Positions 35,306-44,709 of a DNA stretch of 64,000 nt are shown in pieces. The stretch spans positions 310,001 to 374,000 of the forward strand of contig NZ_JAPMLT010000001.1 of NCBI RefSeq assembly GCF_026410385.1. Direction: 5' to 3'. The translations under genes were made by a program, and so were the position numbers. This stretch comes from Tumebacillus lacus (lineage in GTDB: Bacteria; Bacillota; Bacilli; Tumebacillales; Tumebacillaceae). The notes below the pieces were generated by a model that was given only the letters and a program-made list of their open reading frames with translations, was not told the DNA's origin and did not search any database. Positions within the stretch are counted from its first letter, which is position 1, and the number at the start of each line of letters is the position of its first letter.

Positions 35306-36023
35306 TGTGGAGCGCAGTTTCCGTGTGTTCGCTCAGTTGATGAGAGAGGGCAAGGTGGCACGCGAGCAGGACGGGTATCGCGATTATACGGTGCACAGCG
35401 CTGTGCGGGATCTTGCGGAACTGTACAGTGCGGAGGTCGATGCGGTCCTTGAGAAGACGAGCGATTATCTGTATTTGATTCCGAAGGTGACTGATTCGTA
35501 TTTTCATATCAAAAACAGCCGGATCAGACAGTATCTCCCCACCGGGGCGACCAATCTCGATGTGTATCTGATGTATTTCGCGATCTTGGTGTTGTTTGGC
35601 GCGTTTTACAACAGCTATGAGAGCTCTGAGCCGACCCGTGATTTTTTGACGTATGACGAATGGATGAGGTTGATCGACGAGCGGATCAAAAGCCTCGCGG
35701 AACATCAGGCGGAGACGGAAGAGGCCAGTGAGGATCTGGAGTGGAACTGGGCTGGAGTGGTCAAGCGCTGGGGGGAATTGGATCATCTGCGCGAGAATGC
35801 CAAGAAATTGGACGCTCGGCAGAATACTCGTTTTGGTTATATGCAACGTTACTTCAATTTTTTGCAGGACCAAGATCTGGCTGTTGATCAGAGCAATCAA
35901 GAAATCGTGCTCACCGAGAAGGCCAAGGTGATCATCCAACGGTATTTTATGAACAAAGAATACAACCGCGGCATTCTTCAGTTCATGTACGAGTTTGATC
36001 AGGTGCAAGGGGAGGAAGAGTAA
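35274..36023 (+). CDS. jetB: Wadjet subunit JetB (MukE-like, DUF4194)
   Basis: A protein of 249 residues with the DUF4194/MukE-like pattern: VERSFRVFAQLMREGKVARE, HIKNSRIRQYLPTGATNLDV, LMYFAILVLFGAFYN and the C-terminal winged helix LTEKAKVIIQRYF. JetB associates with JetA in the SMC-like complex. It starts inside jetA behind GGGGAGAGG and ends directly against jetC with no spacer. Confidence 0.9.
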   Translation: MTTSQMYHRDDVERSFRVFAQLMREGKVAREQDGYRDYTVHSAVRDLAELYSAEVDAVLEKTSDYLYLIPKVTDSYFHIKNSRIRQYLPTGATNLDVYLMYFAILVLFGAFYNSYESSEPTRDFLTYDEWMRLIDERIKSLAEHQAETEEASEDLEWNWAGVVKRWGELDHLRENAKKLDARQNTRFGYMQRYFNFLQDQDLAVDQSNQEIVLTEKAKVIIQRYFMNKEYNRGILQFMYEFDQVQGEEE

Positions 36024-39000
36024 ATGCCGGCGATATCGAAAGTTCGCTTTGCCAACGTTAATTATGAAGGGGGCAACAAGCGCTACAACGATGAGACGTT
36101 CATCTTTGACGGGCACAACGGGGCACTGCTTTTGGAAAACGGCGGCGGGAAGACGGTCTTTATTCAGACGCTGATTCAATGTGTGTTGCCCAACAGCACA
36201 ATGGCGGAGCGCAAGATGCGAGATACGCTCGATGTATCGCTCGGACCGGCGCACGTGGCGGTTGAATGGATTTTGGAGGAATCGCCGCGCGAGTATTTCG
36301 TCACCTGCGTCACGTTTTACATGGGGCGGGATGGTTTGTCGTATTTGATGTACGCGTTTGACTATCGGGAAGGCAGTCCGCACGCGATCGGACAGATCCC
36401 TTTTGTCAAAGAGACAGCGAAAGGGAAGCGGGTGGCGAACCGGGACGAGATCCAAGAGTACTATGATCGCATGTCGCGGGACTATCGCAGCAACGCAGCG
36501 TTTTTCACGAAGCGCGGCGAATATATCGATCATTTGGAAGAGCGGTATCGTCTCGTACCTGGCGAGTGGGAGGCGATGTTGAAGATCAACGGAGCCGAGG
36601 GGGGCGTCGATGCGTTCTTTGACGGGTGCAAGACGATGACCCAACTCGTGGACAAACTGCTGATCCCGACTGTCGAGCAGGGACTTGCCAGCAATGGCAC
36701 CCAAGATTTTTATAAGTTGTTTGAAAATCACCGCGAGCATTTTCGCGAATATATGGCGTTGGGCGAGCAACTGAAAGAATATCAAAAGATCGACGAAGAG
36801 CTGCAAGGCATCGTCGACCGATACCGGCAAACCGACATGATCGAACACGATTATCAGCGTTTGCAGGGCAAAGGCAAGACGCTGTGGTTGAACATGACGG
36901 CGGAACTGGAGCAGGTGGGGGAGCGGCTGGAGCAGTTGAAAGCCGAGCGTGATGACCTGGCAGTTGCAGAGGAGGCATGGAAGCGCCGGAAAACCGGGCT
37001 TGCCGTACTGGTCAAGAAGATCGCCTATGAAGAAAAATTGCGAGCGTTTGAGGCGTACCTCCCTGTCTATCAGCAGATTCAACTGGCGGAGCGGGATGCA
37101 CAGGGACGTTTTCGCAGTCTTGAATACAAGCAGATGACAGCGGATGCCGAAGAGACGCAAAATAAGATCCTTTGGCACGAAGAGCAGTTGCGGAACATGG
37201 AGAGCGACCAGACGACGGAGAGCTTGGAACGCGCGCGCAGTGAATATCTGAGTCAGGCCGCGTATCTTTATCGGTCGATCTTGCAGACCTTGCAAGAACA
37301 GAGACAAGCCGCTCAGACTCGTTTGGAGGAGATCGAACGCGATCTTCGCGCAACGGAAGGGCAAGAAAAGCAAGCGGCCGACAAGCGAGAGGATTTGGTG
37401 AAAAATCGTTCGAAGTGGGAAACTTTGGTCGAGACTTTTGCAGGACAGATGAGCGAGATTGAGTCTGAGATTTTGATCGATCCCAAAGATCATGTTCTGC
37501 AACAGCGTGTCAAATGGTCTGAGCAACTGAAGGCGATTCAAACCGAACTGCCTCGGCTCATGAAGCAAAAGACAACAACAAAGCAGGAGAAAGAATTGCT
37601 TCGGGGACAGATCAAACGAGTGCACGAGGACTTGCTCGCGAGCAATCAGGCGTTGCACGAAGCCGAGTCGACGCTGTCCTTCTTTCAGGAGGAAGAGCAG
37701 CGAGTGCTGAGAACGCTGCAATCGGTGATGGACGATCTCTCCGAAACGCAAGGTTTGCATCGAAAGGAAGAGACGATTCGCCACCGTCTGGACGATAAGA
37801 TCCATCATTTGGAGAAGCGGGTGGAGACGTCTCTGGAGAGCGAGCGTTTGGCTTATCGCTTTTACGATCTGTACAAGGAGAACGGCGTGTTCTCGGCAGA
37901 CCCGGAATTGGAGCAATGGGTGGAGGGGGCGCTTAAAGACCTGCCGTCACTCGAATTGGGGACGCAGTATGTCCTGCGAGTCGCCGCTGAGTCTGGTCGG
38001 ACGTTGAACGAACTGTATGAAATGTATCCGCTCTGGCCGATGACAGTCATCACCGCCGCTCACGATCTTGAAAAAGTCAAGCAACGTCTGAGTCATGGAA
38101 ACACGTGGACTCATCCGATCCATCTGCTCACGACAGCACAGGCACATTCTTATCTGCTAGGAGTGTGGCAGGACCCGGCTTATTTGTTCACCCCCCGCCA
38201 ATGGAAAGACCTGACGGAGCCTGATTCGTTCCGAAACTGGTTGGAAGAGCAAAAAAACAGAGCGACTCGTGAAAAAGAGCAACGAAAGATCCTCGAACAA
38301 GAACGTCAACAGGTCGCCAATCTCGCCCACAGCACCAAGCAGTTTTTTGCAAACTATCCGATGGATCTCATCCAGACCTGGCGGCGACAGCGGGACGAGG
38401 CTCTGCAAAAAGGCAAGGACAGCACTCGTCTTTTGGAGACTTTGGAATTTGACGAGGAGCGGATTGATGATGAGATGGAAACGATCATCAGTCGGATCGA
38501 TCTGCTGAACGACCAAGAAAGAGATCTGACAGACCGGATTCGCAAAGCGACGCGCTGGGAAGGGATCGCTCAACAGCGGCAACAGACGCTTGTGGATTTG
38601 GAACAAGAGCGTGCGCGGTTGGCTGCGTGTGAAGGCGTTCTTGAAAACCTGAAACAAAAGATCAAACATTTGCAAGAAGAGCAGGCCGTCTTTACGGCAA
38701 GGGTGCAAGAGGCGAGAGGAAATGAACATGTGACGCAAGGAGAGGATCTGTACAAGCGGGTGCAAGACCTGACTCCGCAGAGCACACAAAGCTCTTTGCC
38801 TGTGTTAAAGGATCAAATCCGTGATCTGGACTTGAAATTGATGGGGATCAATGCGCGGAAGGAAGACATTGAGAACCGATTGATGCAATTTCGGGAAAGT
38901 CTGAAACGCATTCGTTCAAGTCTAGCTCACTATCTGGACGAATACGCAGATTGGATCGATCAAGAACTGGTGTTCGCCGGTGATCTTCTAGCGGCTGTCG

Positions 39001-40469
39001 AATCGGCTCAGGCCCATTGGAAGGACCGAAAAGAACGTTTTCATGAGGCTCAGATCAAGTATCAGCGATTGGATCAGGCGAGAGAGGATGCACGGAGAGG
39101 TTTTGATGTAAAAAAAGACTCGTACTTGGACAGATACGAAGTCGCATGGGACGGTACCGTGTTCGGAGATTCCAGCGTGGAAGTGATCGAGGAACAGTTG
39201 GAACTGGACCGCATTTCGATCCAAAACAGATCGGAGCAAAACAGTGCCGATCAACGAGAGGCGACCTCCTTACAAAAGGAGTTGGCAGGAGTCAAATATC
39301 AACTCGATCTGTTATCTCTGCAAAACGGTCACAGCATCGGCGACCCGGAACTCTCGGTCGTTGCGTTGAGCGAGCAGGAGCAGCGGGATTTCCCTTACCA
39401 GCGACTGAAATTTGTCAAAGTACTTGCCAAGCAATTGCAGGAGCAGAAAGACCGACTGCAAACGTCCGTCGATGCGCGAAACGGACAGATCGCGCAGTTC
39501 CGACGATATCTCGCACAGGACGTGCAGGAAGAGCGCGTGCGGCAACAGATTCTCGATGGACTGCGGGTCAAGATCACGTATCAGGATATCTCGGACTGGT
39601 CATCCGCCATGCACACTCGCATTCAGCAAGTGATCCAGATCGCGGAGCAACAGCAGCGGGAGAGCGACCAGCAAGTGCAGCATGTGATCTCGCATTTGCA
39701 CTCCTACCTCAAAAACATCTGCCAAGAACTCAATGCGATTCCGAAGATGACCAAAGTCCGATTCGAATCGGGAGTCAAGGACATCTACGACTTCACCGTC
39801 CCGGAGTGGGAGGATGAAGAAGGGCTCTTGCGAATGCGCGCCCATCTGGAATGGATGATGAAAGAGTTGGAGAAAGACAAATACAAAAATGCCCAAGGCC
39901 ATGAAGAAAAAGACAAGGTCAAGAAGCAGGTCGAGTCGTGGCTGCATCCCACGACGCTGTTGCAGGTGATCAACTCCGCGAACGCGATCAAAGTTCGTTG
40001 TCGCAAAGTGACCAATGACGGAAAAGTATCGGGTGCCTTCACAGAATGGCCGAGCACCGAACATTGGTCGGGAGGAGAGAAGTGGAGCAAAAACATGACC
40101 TTGTTCCTCGGCATCCTCAACTATTTGGCAGAAAAACGGGGTCATCTGCGGCCTGGTCATCTGAACCACCGCGTCGTCATCTGTGACAATCCTTTTGGCA
40201 AGGCGTCCAGCGACCACGTCTTGAGCCCCGTCTTTCACATCGCCAAACAGTTGGGTTTCCAGATCCTTGCGTTGACGGCGCACGCAGAGGGGAAATTCCT
40301 GCGCGATTATTTCCCGATCGTATACAGTTGCAAACTGCGTCCGACCAAAGATCCTTCCATTGCTGTGATGACAAAAGAGAAAGAGTTGCACACCGCCTAT
40401 CTGCAAGATCATGCCCCAAAGTCGTTGGATCGCTTGGGCGAAGAGGAACAGTTGTCCATGTTGCTGTAA
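36024..40469 (+). CDS. jetC: Wadjet SMC-like ATPase JetC (MukB-like)
   Basis: A protein of 1481 residues with split ATPase head and long coiled coils. Walker A is ENGGGKT (Lys43); the ABC signature WSGGEKWSKNM starts at about 1348 and Walker B VVICDNPFG at about 1384. Two coiled-coil arms flank a hinge-like region around 610-720. JetC extrudes DNA loops and, with JetD, leads to cleavage of small circular DNA, giving protection against plasmids. The ATG follows the jetB stop directly. Confidence 0.95.
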   Translation: MPAISKVRFANVNYEGGNKRYNDETFIFDGHNGALLLENGGGKTVFIQTLIQCVLPNSTMAERKMRDTLDVSLGPAHVAVEWILEESPREYFVTCVTFYMGRDGLSYLMYAFDYREGSPHAIGQIPFVKETAKGKRVANRDEIQEYYDRMSRDYRSNAAFFTKRGEYIDHLEERYRLVPGEWEAMLKINGAEGGVDAFFDGCKTMTQLVDKLLIPTVEQGLASNGTQDFYKLFENHREHFREYMALGEQLKEYQKIDEELQGIVDRYRQTDMIEHDYQRLQGKGKTLWLNMTAELEQVGERLEQLKAERDDLAVAEEAWKRRKTGLAVLVKKIAYEEKLRAFEAYLPVYQQIQLAERDAQGRFRSLEYKQMTADAEETQNKILWHEEQLRNMESDQTTESLERARSEYLSQAAYLYRSILQTLQEQRQAAQTRLEEIERDLRATEGQEKQAADKREDLVKNRSKWETLVETFAGQMSEIESEILIDPKDHVLQQRVKWSEQLKAIQTELPRLMKQKTTTKQEKELLRGQIKRVHEDLLASNQALHEAESTLSFFQEEEQRVLRTLQSVMDDLSETQGLHRKEETIRHRLDDKIHHLEKRVETSLESERLAYRFYDLYKENGVFSADPELEQWVEGALKDLPSLELGTQYVLRVAAESGRTLNELYEMYPLWPMTVITAAHDLEKVKQRLSHGNTWTHPIHLLTTAQAHSYLLGVWQDPAYLFTPRQWKDLTEPDSFRNWLEEQKNRATREKEQRKILEQERQQVANLAHSTKQFFANYPMDLIQTWRRQRDEALQKGKDSTRLLETLEFDEERIDDEMETIISRIDLLNDQERDLTDRIRKATRWEGIAQQRQQTLVDLEQERARLAACEGVLENLKQKIKHLQEEQAVFTARVQEARGNEHVTQGEDLYKRVQDLTPQSTQSSLPVLKDQIRDLDLKLMGINARKEDIENRLMQFRESLKRIRSSLAHYLDEYADWIDQELVFAGDLLAAVESAQAHWKDRKERFHEAQIKYQRLDQAREDARRGFDVKKDSYLDRYEVAWDGTVFGDSSVEVIEEQLELDRISIQNRSEQNSADQREATSLQKELAGVKYQLDLLSLQNGHSIGDPELSVVALSEQEQRDFPYQRLKFVKVLAKQLQEQKDRLQTSVDARNGQIAQFRRYLAQDVQEERVRQQILDGLRVKITYQDISDWSSAMHTRIQQVIQIAEQQQRESDQQVQHVISHLHSYLKNICQELNAIPKMTKVRFESGVKDIYDFTVPEWEDEEGLLRMRAHLEWMMKELEKDKYKNAQGHEEKDKVKKQVESWLHPTTLLQVINSANAIKVRCRKVTNDGKVSGAFTEWPSTEHWSGGEKWSKNMTLFLGILNYLAEKRGHLRPGHLNHRVVICDNPFGKASSDHVLSPVFHIAKQLGFQILALTAHAEGKFLRDYFPIVYSCKLRPTKDPSIAVMTKEKELHTAYLQDHAPKSLDRLGEEEQLSMLL

Positions 40470-40477
40470 TATTTACA

Positions 40478-40506
40478 GGCCCACTCTTAAGAGTGGGCTT
40501 CTTTTC
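40478..40506 (+). terminator. terminator of the Wadjet operon
   Basis: GCCCACTC/GAGTGGGC stem around TTAA, followed by T-rich sequence. Confidence 0.85.
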
Positions 40507-40596
40507 GTCCCAGAAGGAATTGCAACAAAATTCGCAAATAATATAAGTCAAGCAACCGTGAAAGCGTTTGCACTAACAGACAGGGAGGAAACATCC

Positions 40597-42321
40597 ATGC
40601 ACTTCAAAAAAGCATTTGCCGTCCTCGCACCGTCAGTCGTCGCAGTCAGCCTGCTCGTCGAGCCTGCGTCCGCAGGCGTCATGATGCAAGGCTTCTACTG
40701 GGACGCCAGTGCCTCGGGCACCTCGTGGTGGAACAACCTTGGGAGCAAGGCGAACGAACTCAAACTGGCCGGTTTCACCGCCGTGTGGATTCCACCGGTG
40801 ACAAAAGGCGCATCGGGCGGCTACTCAAACGGCTACGATCCGTTTGACGACTACGACATGGGCAGCAAAAACCAGATGGGCACCGTCGCGACCCGATGGG
40901 GCACGAGGGAGGACCTGCAAAAGTCTGTCGCCATGATGCGCGCCAACGGTCTCGATGTCTACGTCGACATGGTGCTCAACCACCGCAACGGCGACGACGG
41001 CTCGTGGAACTTCAAATATGCGGACGCATACGGCGTCGTCGGCAATGGCAACGGCCGCTTTGGCAAAGGCTACTACGACTTCCACCCTGGTTTCAAATCT
41101 CAGGATGCCAACGTCCCCAACGACGACTCGTCCTTTGGCCGGGATCTGGCGCATGACAGCGCCTACGTAGCAGACGGACTCAAAAAAGCGGGCGACTGGA
41201 TGACCAAGTCCCTCGATATTCAAGGATACCGCCTTGACTACGTCAAGGGCATCTCCTACACCTTCCTGAAAGACTACCTCAACTACGGCGCAATGGCGGG
41301 CAAATTTGCCGTGGGCGAGTACTGGGACGGCAACCGCGACACCCTGAACTGGTGGACCTCGTCGGCGATGGGCAACCGCTCCACCGTCTTTGACTTCGCC
41401 CTGCGCGATGAGCTCGCCAGCATGGCGAACAGCGGCGGGTACTACGACATGAGCCGCCTCGACCATGCCGGACTGACCGGCATCAACCCGTCGCAATCGG
41501 TCACATGGGTCGAAAACCACGACACCGACGGGCACAACCCGATTTCCAAAAACAAGCACCTCGCCTACGCCTACATCCTCACCTCGGAAGGCTACCCGAC
41601 CGTCTTCTACAAAGACTATTACAACTACGGCATGAAATCGACCATCGACAACCTGATCTGGATTCACGAAAAAATCGCGTCCGGCAGCACCCAGCAGCGG
41701 TGGAAAGACGGCGACGTCTTTGCCTACGAGCGCATGGGCGGCAACCATCTGCTCACAGCGCTCAACGACAATGGTTCCTCTGCGCGAACCATCACCGTCC
41801 AGACCGGTTTTGGCGCGAACGTCAAATTGCATGACTACGCGGGTCGAGGGGCGGACGTCTGGACCAACGGCAGTGGTCAGGCGACCATCACCATCCCGGC
41901 CAACAACTACGTTGCCTACTCCAAAGACGGCATCGGCGGCACCTTCGCGACCGCCAACTACGCGGTCACCCAAGAGTTCGCGGGCGCGAGCGACCTTGAC
42001 ATCAAACCAGCCGACAACACCCAACTGGTCACCGTCGGGCGCGTGTATGCCCAGTCGGGCAAGCCGATCACTGCCAACCTCTACTACGACGCGGCCTCCT
42101 GGACAGGTTCCACCTACATCTACCTCGAACTAGACGGCCCCACGGGAACCAAAATCACCTCGAACAACTTCTACACTTCGACCGCACAGCCTGGCACCAT
42201 CACCTACACACCGACCAGCACCGGCTGGTACACCTTCAAGATCCGCAGCTACAACACGCCAACGGCGAACCAGAAGCCCAACTACTGGCTCAAAACCACC
42301 TACACAGCGCCCCAAAAGTAA
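40597..42321 (+). CDS. secreted alpha-amylase (GH13)
   Basis: A protein of 574 residues with a signal peptide (KKAFAVLAPSVVAVSLLVEP, cut after ASA near 26). GH13 regions are present: DMVLNHR, GYRLDYVKGI with nucleophile Asp214, FAVGEYWD with acid/base Glu241, and WVENHDT with Asp309. The catalytic barrel is followed by an all-beta domain C and a further beta domain (from about 450) that may aid starch binding. It hydrolyses internal alpha-1,4 bonds of starch outside the cell. The start at 40597 lies behind GGGAGGAA; the frame extends upstream without a better site. Confidence 0.93.
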   Translation: MHFKKAFAVLAPSVVAVSLLVEPASAGVMMQGFYWDASASGTSWWNNLGSKANELKLAGFTAVWIPPVTKGASGGYSNGYDPFDDYDMGSKNQMGTVATRWGTREDLQKSVAMMRANGLDVYVDMVLNHRNGDDGSWNFKYADAYGVVGNGNGRFGKGYYDFHPGFKSQDANVPNDDSSFGRDLAHDSAYVADGLKKAGDWMTKSLDIQGYRLDYVKGISYTFLKDYLNYGAMAGKFAVGEYWDGNRDTLNWWTSSAMGNRSTVFDFALRDELASMANSGGYYDMSRLDHAGLTGINPSQSVTWVENHDTDGHNPISKNKHLAYAYILTSEGYPTVFYKDYYNYGMKSTIDNLIWIHEKIASGSTQQRWKDGDVFAYERMGGNHLLTALNDNGSSARTITVQTGFGANVKLHDYAGRGADVWTNGSGQATITIPANNYVAYSKDGIGGTFATANYAVTQEFAGASDLDIKPADNTQLVTVGRVYAQSGKPITANLYYDAASWTGSTYIYLELDGPTGTKITSNNFYTSTAQPGTITYTPTSTGWYTFKIRSYNTPTANQKPNYWLKTTYTAPQK

Positions 42322-42365
42322 GCCCCTTGGCCTTCAAAACAACCCGCCTGCCGCTCGGGCGATGC

Positions 42366-42460
42366 CTGAGTTGGCGGGGGGGGGGCCTTTCGAGGAGCGA
42401 GTTTTTCATAACATTTGTCATGAATGTCTGAGCGGGGGAAAGGCCCCCCCGTCAACTCAG
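42366..42460. repeat. inverted repeat with a ten-G run
   Basis: CTGAGTTGGCG plus G-run plus CCTTTC (42366-42391) is mirrored by GAAAGG plus C-run plus GTCAACTCAG (42438-42460), around a 46-base middle. The left arm has ten G in a row, the right arm seven C. The 283-bp stretch between the amylase and the gene at 42605 has no coding frame that I can support. Confidence 0.7.
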
Positions 42461-42512
42461 ACCACTCAGCAAGCGAAGACCGTCAGCCACAAATCCCCCT
42501 ACATTATCACCC

Positions 42513-42562
42513 AAAAAACCGCCAGCCACGAGACCTTTCTCCCTCGCAACTGACGGTTTTTC
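42513..42562. terminator. terminator-like hairpin
   Basis: AAAAACCGCCAG pairs with CTGACGGTTTTT (one mismatch) across a 24-base loop. It could end amylase transcription and also the minus-strand gene at 42605. Confidence 0.65.
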
Positions 42563-42604
42563 TCCGTGACATTTCACGTATAGTCACATTTTGTATCGGA
42601 AAAC

Positions 42605-42811
42605 CTAATGTTTGTCATTCTCACCAATCCGCATACGCAACTGAGTATTCCGCAATTTCAAAGGTCCTTCATCAAGCTCCACAGCCTTCAAATGCGGATG
42701 CGCCCAACACTCCATCTGCAACAAATCCGCAATCCCAAGCTCCTTCGCCATCTCTTCAGCAAACCGTTTGACTTCCTCGGTGGAGACCGTGCTGATCGTG
42801 GATACTGTCAT
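42605..42811 (-). CDS. small hypothetical protein
   Basis: A hydrophilic protein of 68 residues beginning TVSTISTVSTEEVKRFAEEM and continuing AKELGIADLLQMECWAHPHL. No known domain or membrane segment. The ATG at 42811 is preferred to the GTG at 42820 because AAGGGGGTGA lies five bases before it. It is divergent from surE. Confidence 0.55.
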   Translation of the reverse strand: MTVSTISTVSTEEVKRFAEEMAKELGIADLLQMECWAHPHLKAVELDEGPLKLRNTQLRMRIGENDKH

Positions 42812-42914
42812 CCGGCTCACCCCCTTGGTGTTGTGCCATTAGTATCTCCGCGAGGTAGACCGCTATGTTGATTGCTTTTTACCATTCGACTGGCAGACGA
42901 TTCCTCGTCCACCA

Positions 42915-42923
42915 TGATACAAT
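42915..42923 (+). promoter_or_regulatory. extended -10 promoter of surE
   Basis: TGATACAAT has the TGn extension and a TACAAT box, 28 bases before the surE start; no good -35 is seen. Confidence 0.4.
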
Positions 42924-42950
42924 GAGCCAAAGAAAGGGGAGTGGAACACA

Positions 42951-43715
42951 ATGAAAATCTTAATCAGCAACGACGACGGCGTACTCGCACCCGGCATCGC
43001 CGCCGTAGCAGCCAGCTTGCAAACCATCGGTGAAGTCTTTGTCGTCGCCCCCGACCGTCAACGCAGTGCCGCCGGCCACGGCATCACCTTACATAAACCG
43101 CTCTACGTCGACGAAAAGACGCTCCCGAACGGCATCCGAGCATACGGCGTGAGCGGCACCCCTGCCGACTGCGTCAAATTTGGCATCGATCAAATCATGG
43201 GCCCTGCCAACAAACCGGACATCGTCGTCTCCGGCATCAACGCCGGTCCCAACCTCGGCAGCGACGTCATGTACTCCGGCACCGTCTCCGCCGCCATCGA
43301 AGGCGCCATCCAAGGCATCCCTTCCATCGCCGTCTCCCTGTGCGGCCATGCGCCGTATGACTTCACCCACGCAGCTACCTTCACCGCCACATTGGTCCAA
43401 GAAGTCATGAAAAACGGCTTACTCGCAGATACTGTATTGAACGTGAACGTGCCGGCACTCAAAGAGGGCCAGACGATCCAAGGCACCCGGATCACCACCC
43501 TCGGCACCCGTCGCTATCACAACGAATACGACAAACGCGTCAACCCCCGCGGCGTCGACTACTACTGGTTGGCCGGCGAACTGATGGACCTGCATCCCGA
43601 GCAAGGCTCCGACATCGAAGCCATCAAAGAAAAGCACATCAGCGTCTCACCGCTGCACTTCGACTTTACCAACCGGAAGCTGATCGACGCGCTGAAAGGG
43701 TGGACGCTCGACTGA
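42951..43715 (+). CDS. surE: 5'/3'-nucleotidase SurE
   Basis: A protein of 254 residues with the SurE signature ILISNDDGVLAPGIAAV (metal-binding Asp8, Asp9), APDRQRSAAGHGITLH, GTPADCVKFG and VSGINAGPNLGSDVMYSGTV. It removes phosphate from nucleoside monophosphates in the cytoplasm. It is followed after 19 bases by ypmA, so the two are probably cotranscribed. Confidence 0.96.
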   Translation: MKILISNDDGVLAPGIAAVAASLQTIGEVFVVAPDRQRSAAGHGITLHKPLYVDEKTLPNGIRAYGVSGTPADCVKFGIDQIMGPANKPDIVVSGINAGPNLGSDVMYSGTVSAAIEGAIQGIPSIAVSLCGHAPYDFTHAATFTATLVQEVMKNGLLADTVLNVNVPALKEGQTIQGTRITTLGTRRYHNEYDKRVNPRGVDYYWLAGELMDLHPEQGSDIEAIKEKHISVSPLHFDFTNRKLIDALKGWTLD

Positions 43716-43734
43716 CAAAAGGAGGTCTCTTTGT

Positions 43735-43914
43735 ATGGACAGCACGAAGCTCGTCACACTGGGCACGCAGACCGTCGCGGACCCGAGCGAATGGTATGAG
43801 GTGGTCGATTTTCTCAACCGCACCTGCAAGGAGCGGGGACTGGTCTTCGGCTTGACGAAGGGACAGGAAGAGGGTACATTTAACATAACCGTGTACGAAG
43901 AGCGGGACTGTTAA
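43735..43914 (+). CDS. ypmA: YpmA-like small protein (DUF4264)
   Basis: A 59-residue protein, MDSTKLVTLGTQTV onward, with YEVVDFLNRTCKERGLVFGL and a C-terminal ITVYEERDC. This matches the YpmA/DUF4264 pattern (VDFLN-T-K-GL-FGL). In Bacillus ypmA follows dinG and precedes ypmB; here ypmB follows 38 bases later, but dinG is 19.5 kb away. AAAGGAGG precedes the ATG. Function unknown. Confidence 0.85.
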   Translation: MDSTKLVTLGTQTVADPSEWYEVVDFLNRTCKERGLVFGLTKGQEEGTFNITVYEERDC

Positions 43915-43952
43915 TCGTACACAGCGAGACTTCCGAAAGAGAGTAACCCCCC

Positions 43953-44525
43953 ATGAAAAAATACATCGGCTTGTCACTGGTCATCGTGCTGCTCTTGCTC
44001 GGCGGAGCGGTGTTTGCCATCCGCGAGATCACCTATGCGCAGTACACCGGAGCCGAGATCTCCGCCCAGCATGCGCTCGACACCACGCCGCTGGCGAAGA
44101 TCGCCGAAGTGACCCCGTACACCGGCGGATTCAACGGCTTTCTGATCACCGGTCATGACGAACTCGGCCGTGATCTCTACGTCTGGGCAGCAGACGAAAA
44201 GGTCGTCGCCACCCAGTACGCAGACCAAGGGATGACCCGCGAACAGGCGATCGAAGCGTCCAAGCAACCGGTCTGGGCAGAACGACTCGTCCGCGAGACG
44301 ATGCGTGAACAGGCCTTGCAGCCGGTCGCCGAGGTCGTGCAGGCGTTGCCAGGCCCGGTGCTGGCGAACAGCAAGGTCGAGTATCGCACCGCCCCGAGCC
44401 GCCATGTCTGGGAGATCTATGGCCGCTTTGCAAACGGCACGCCCGGCTACACCTACCTCGACTTCAAAACCGGTCAGGTGCTGTGGCAGATCGCGTTGCC
44501 CGAGCAGAACCAAGACGCGAAGTAA
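43953..44525 (+). CDS. ypmB: YpmB-like PepSY-type membrane-anchored protein (DUF5590)
   Basis: A protein of 190 residues with one N-terminal membrane helix (IGLSLVIVLLLLGGAVFAI) and an outer part with two short alpha/beta repeats of cystatin/PepSY type (DLYVWAADEKVVATQYADQG and VWEIYGRFANGTPGYTYLDF). It matches YpmB by size, layout and position after ypmA. Likely outside the membrane; role not established. Confidence 0.85.
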   Translation: MKKYIGLSLVIVLLLLGGAVFAIREITYAQYTGAEISAQHALDTTPLAKIAEVTPYTGGFNGFLITGHDELGRDLYVWAADEKVVATQYADQGMTREQAIEASKQPVWAERLVRETMREQALQPVAEVVQALPGPVLANSKVEYRTAPSRHVWEIYGRFANGTPGYTYLDFKTGQVLWQIALPEQNQDAK

Positions 44526-44559
44526 CGTCACGTCACATAATGTCTATTCTTGTCACCTA

Positions 44560-44600
44560 GAAAACACCTCGTCCGTACCCAGCGACGAGGTGTTTTCCTC
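44560..44600 (+). terminator. terminator after ypmB
   Basis: A 14-bp stem GAAAACACCTCGTC/GACGAGGTGTTTTC with a 10-base loop. Confidence 0.85.
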
Positions 44601-44631
44601 TACATTCCTAGGGAAATTCCCAGCATGCCTG

Positions 44632-44640
44632 TGCTATACT
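44632..44640 (+). promoter_or_regulatory. extended -10 promoter of the membrane protein/FtsH-like pair
   Basis: TGCTATACT combines the TG extension with TATACT; the -35 is weak. It lies 70 bases before the gene at 44710. Confidence 0.5.
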
Positions 44641-44709
44641 GACGGGGATGCTTTTTCGTTATGTAAACTAAAAATACCGTTCACATAGAAGGACGAGGAG
44701 GGATGTCAC

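Noticed and set aside
42322-42604. Insertion sequence or transposon end around the G-run inverted repeat
   Set aside because: No transposase frame, target duplication or paired second end is visible.
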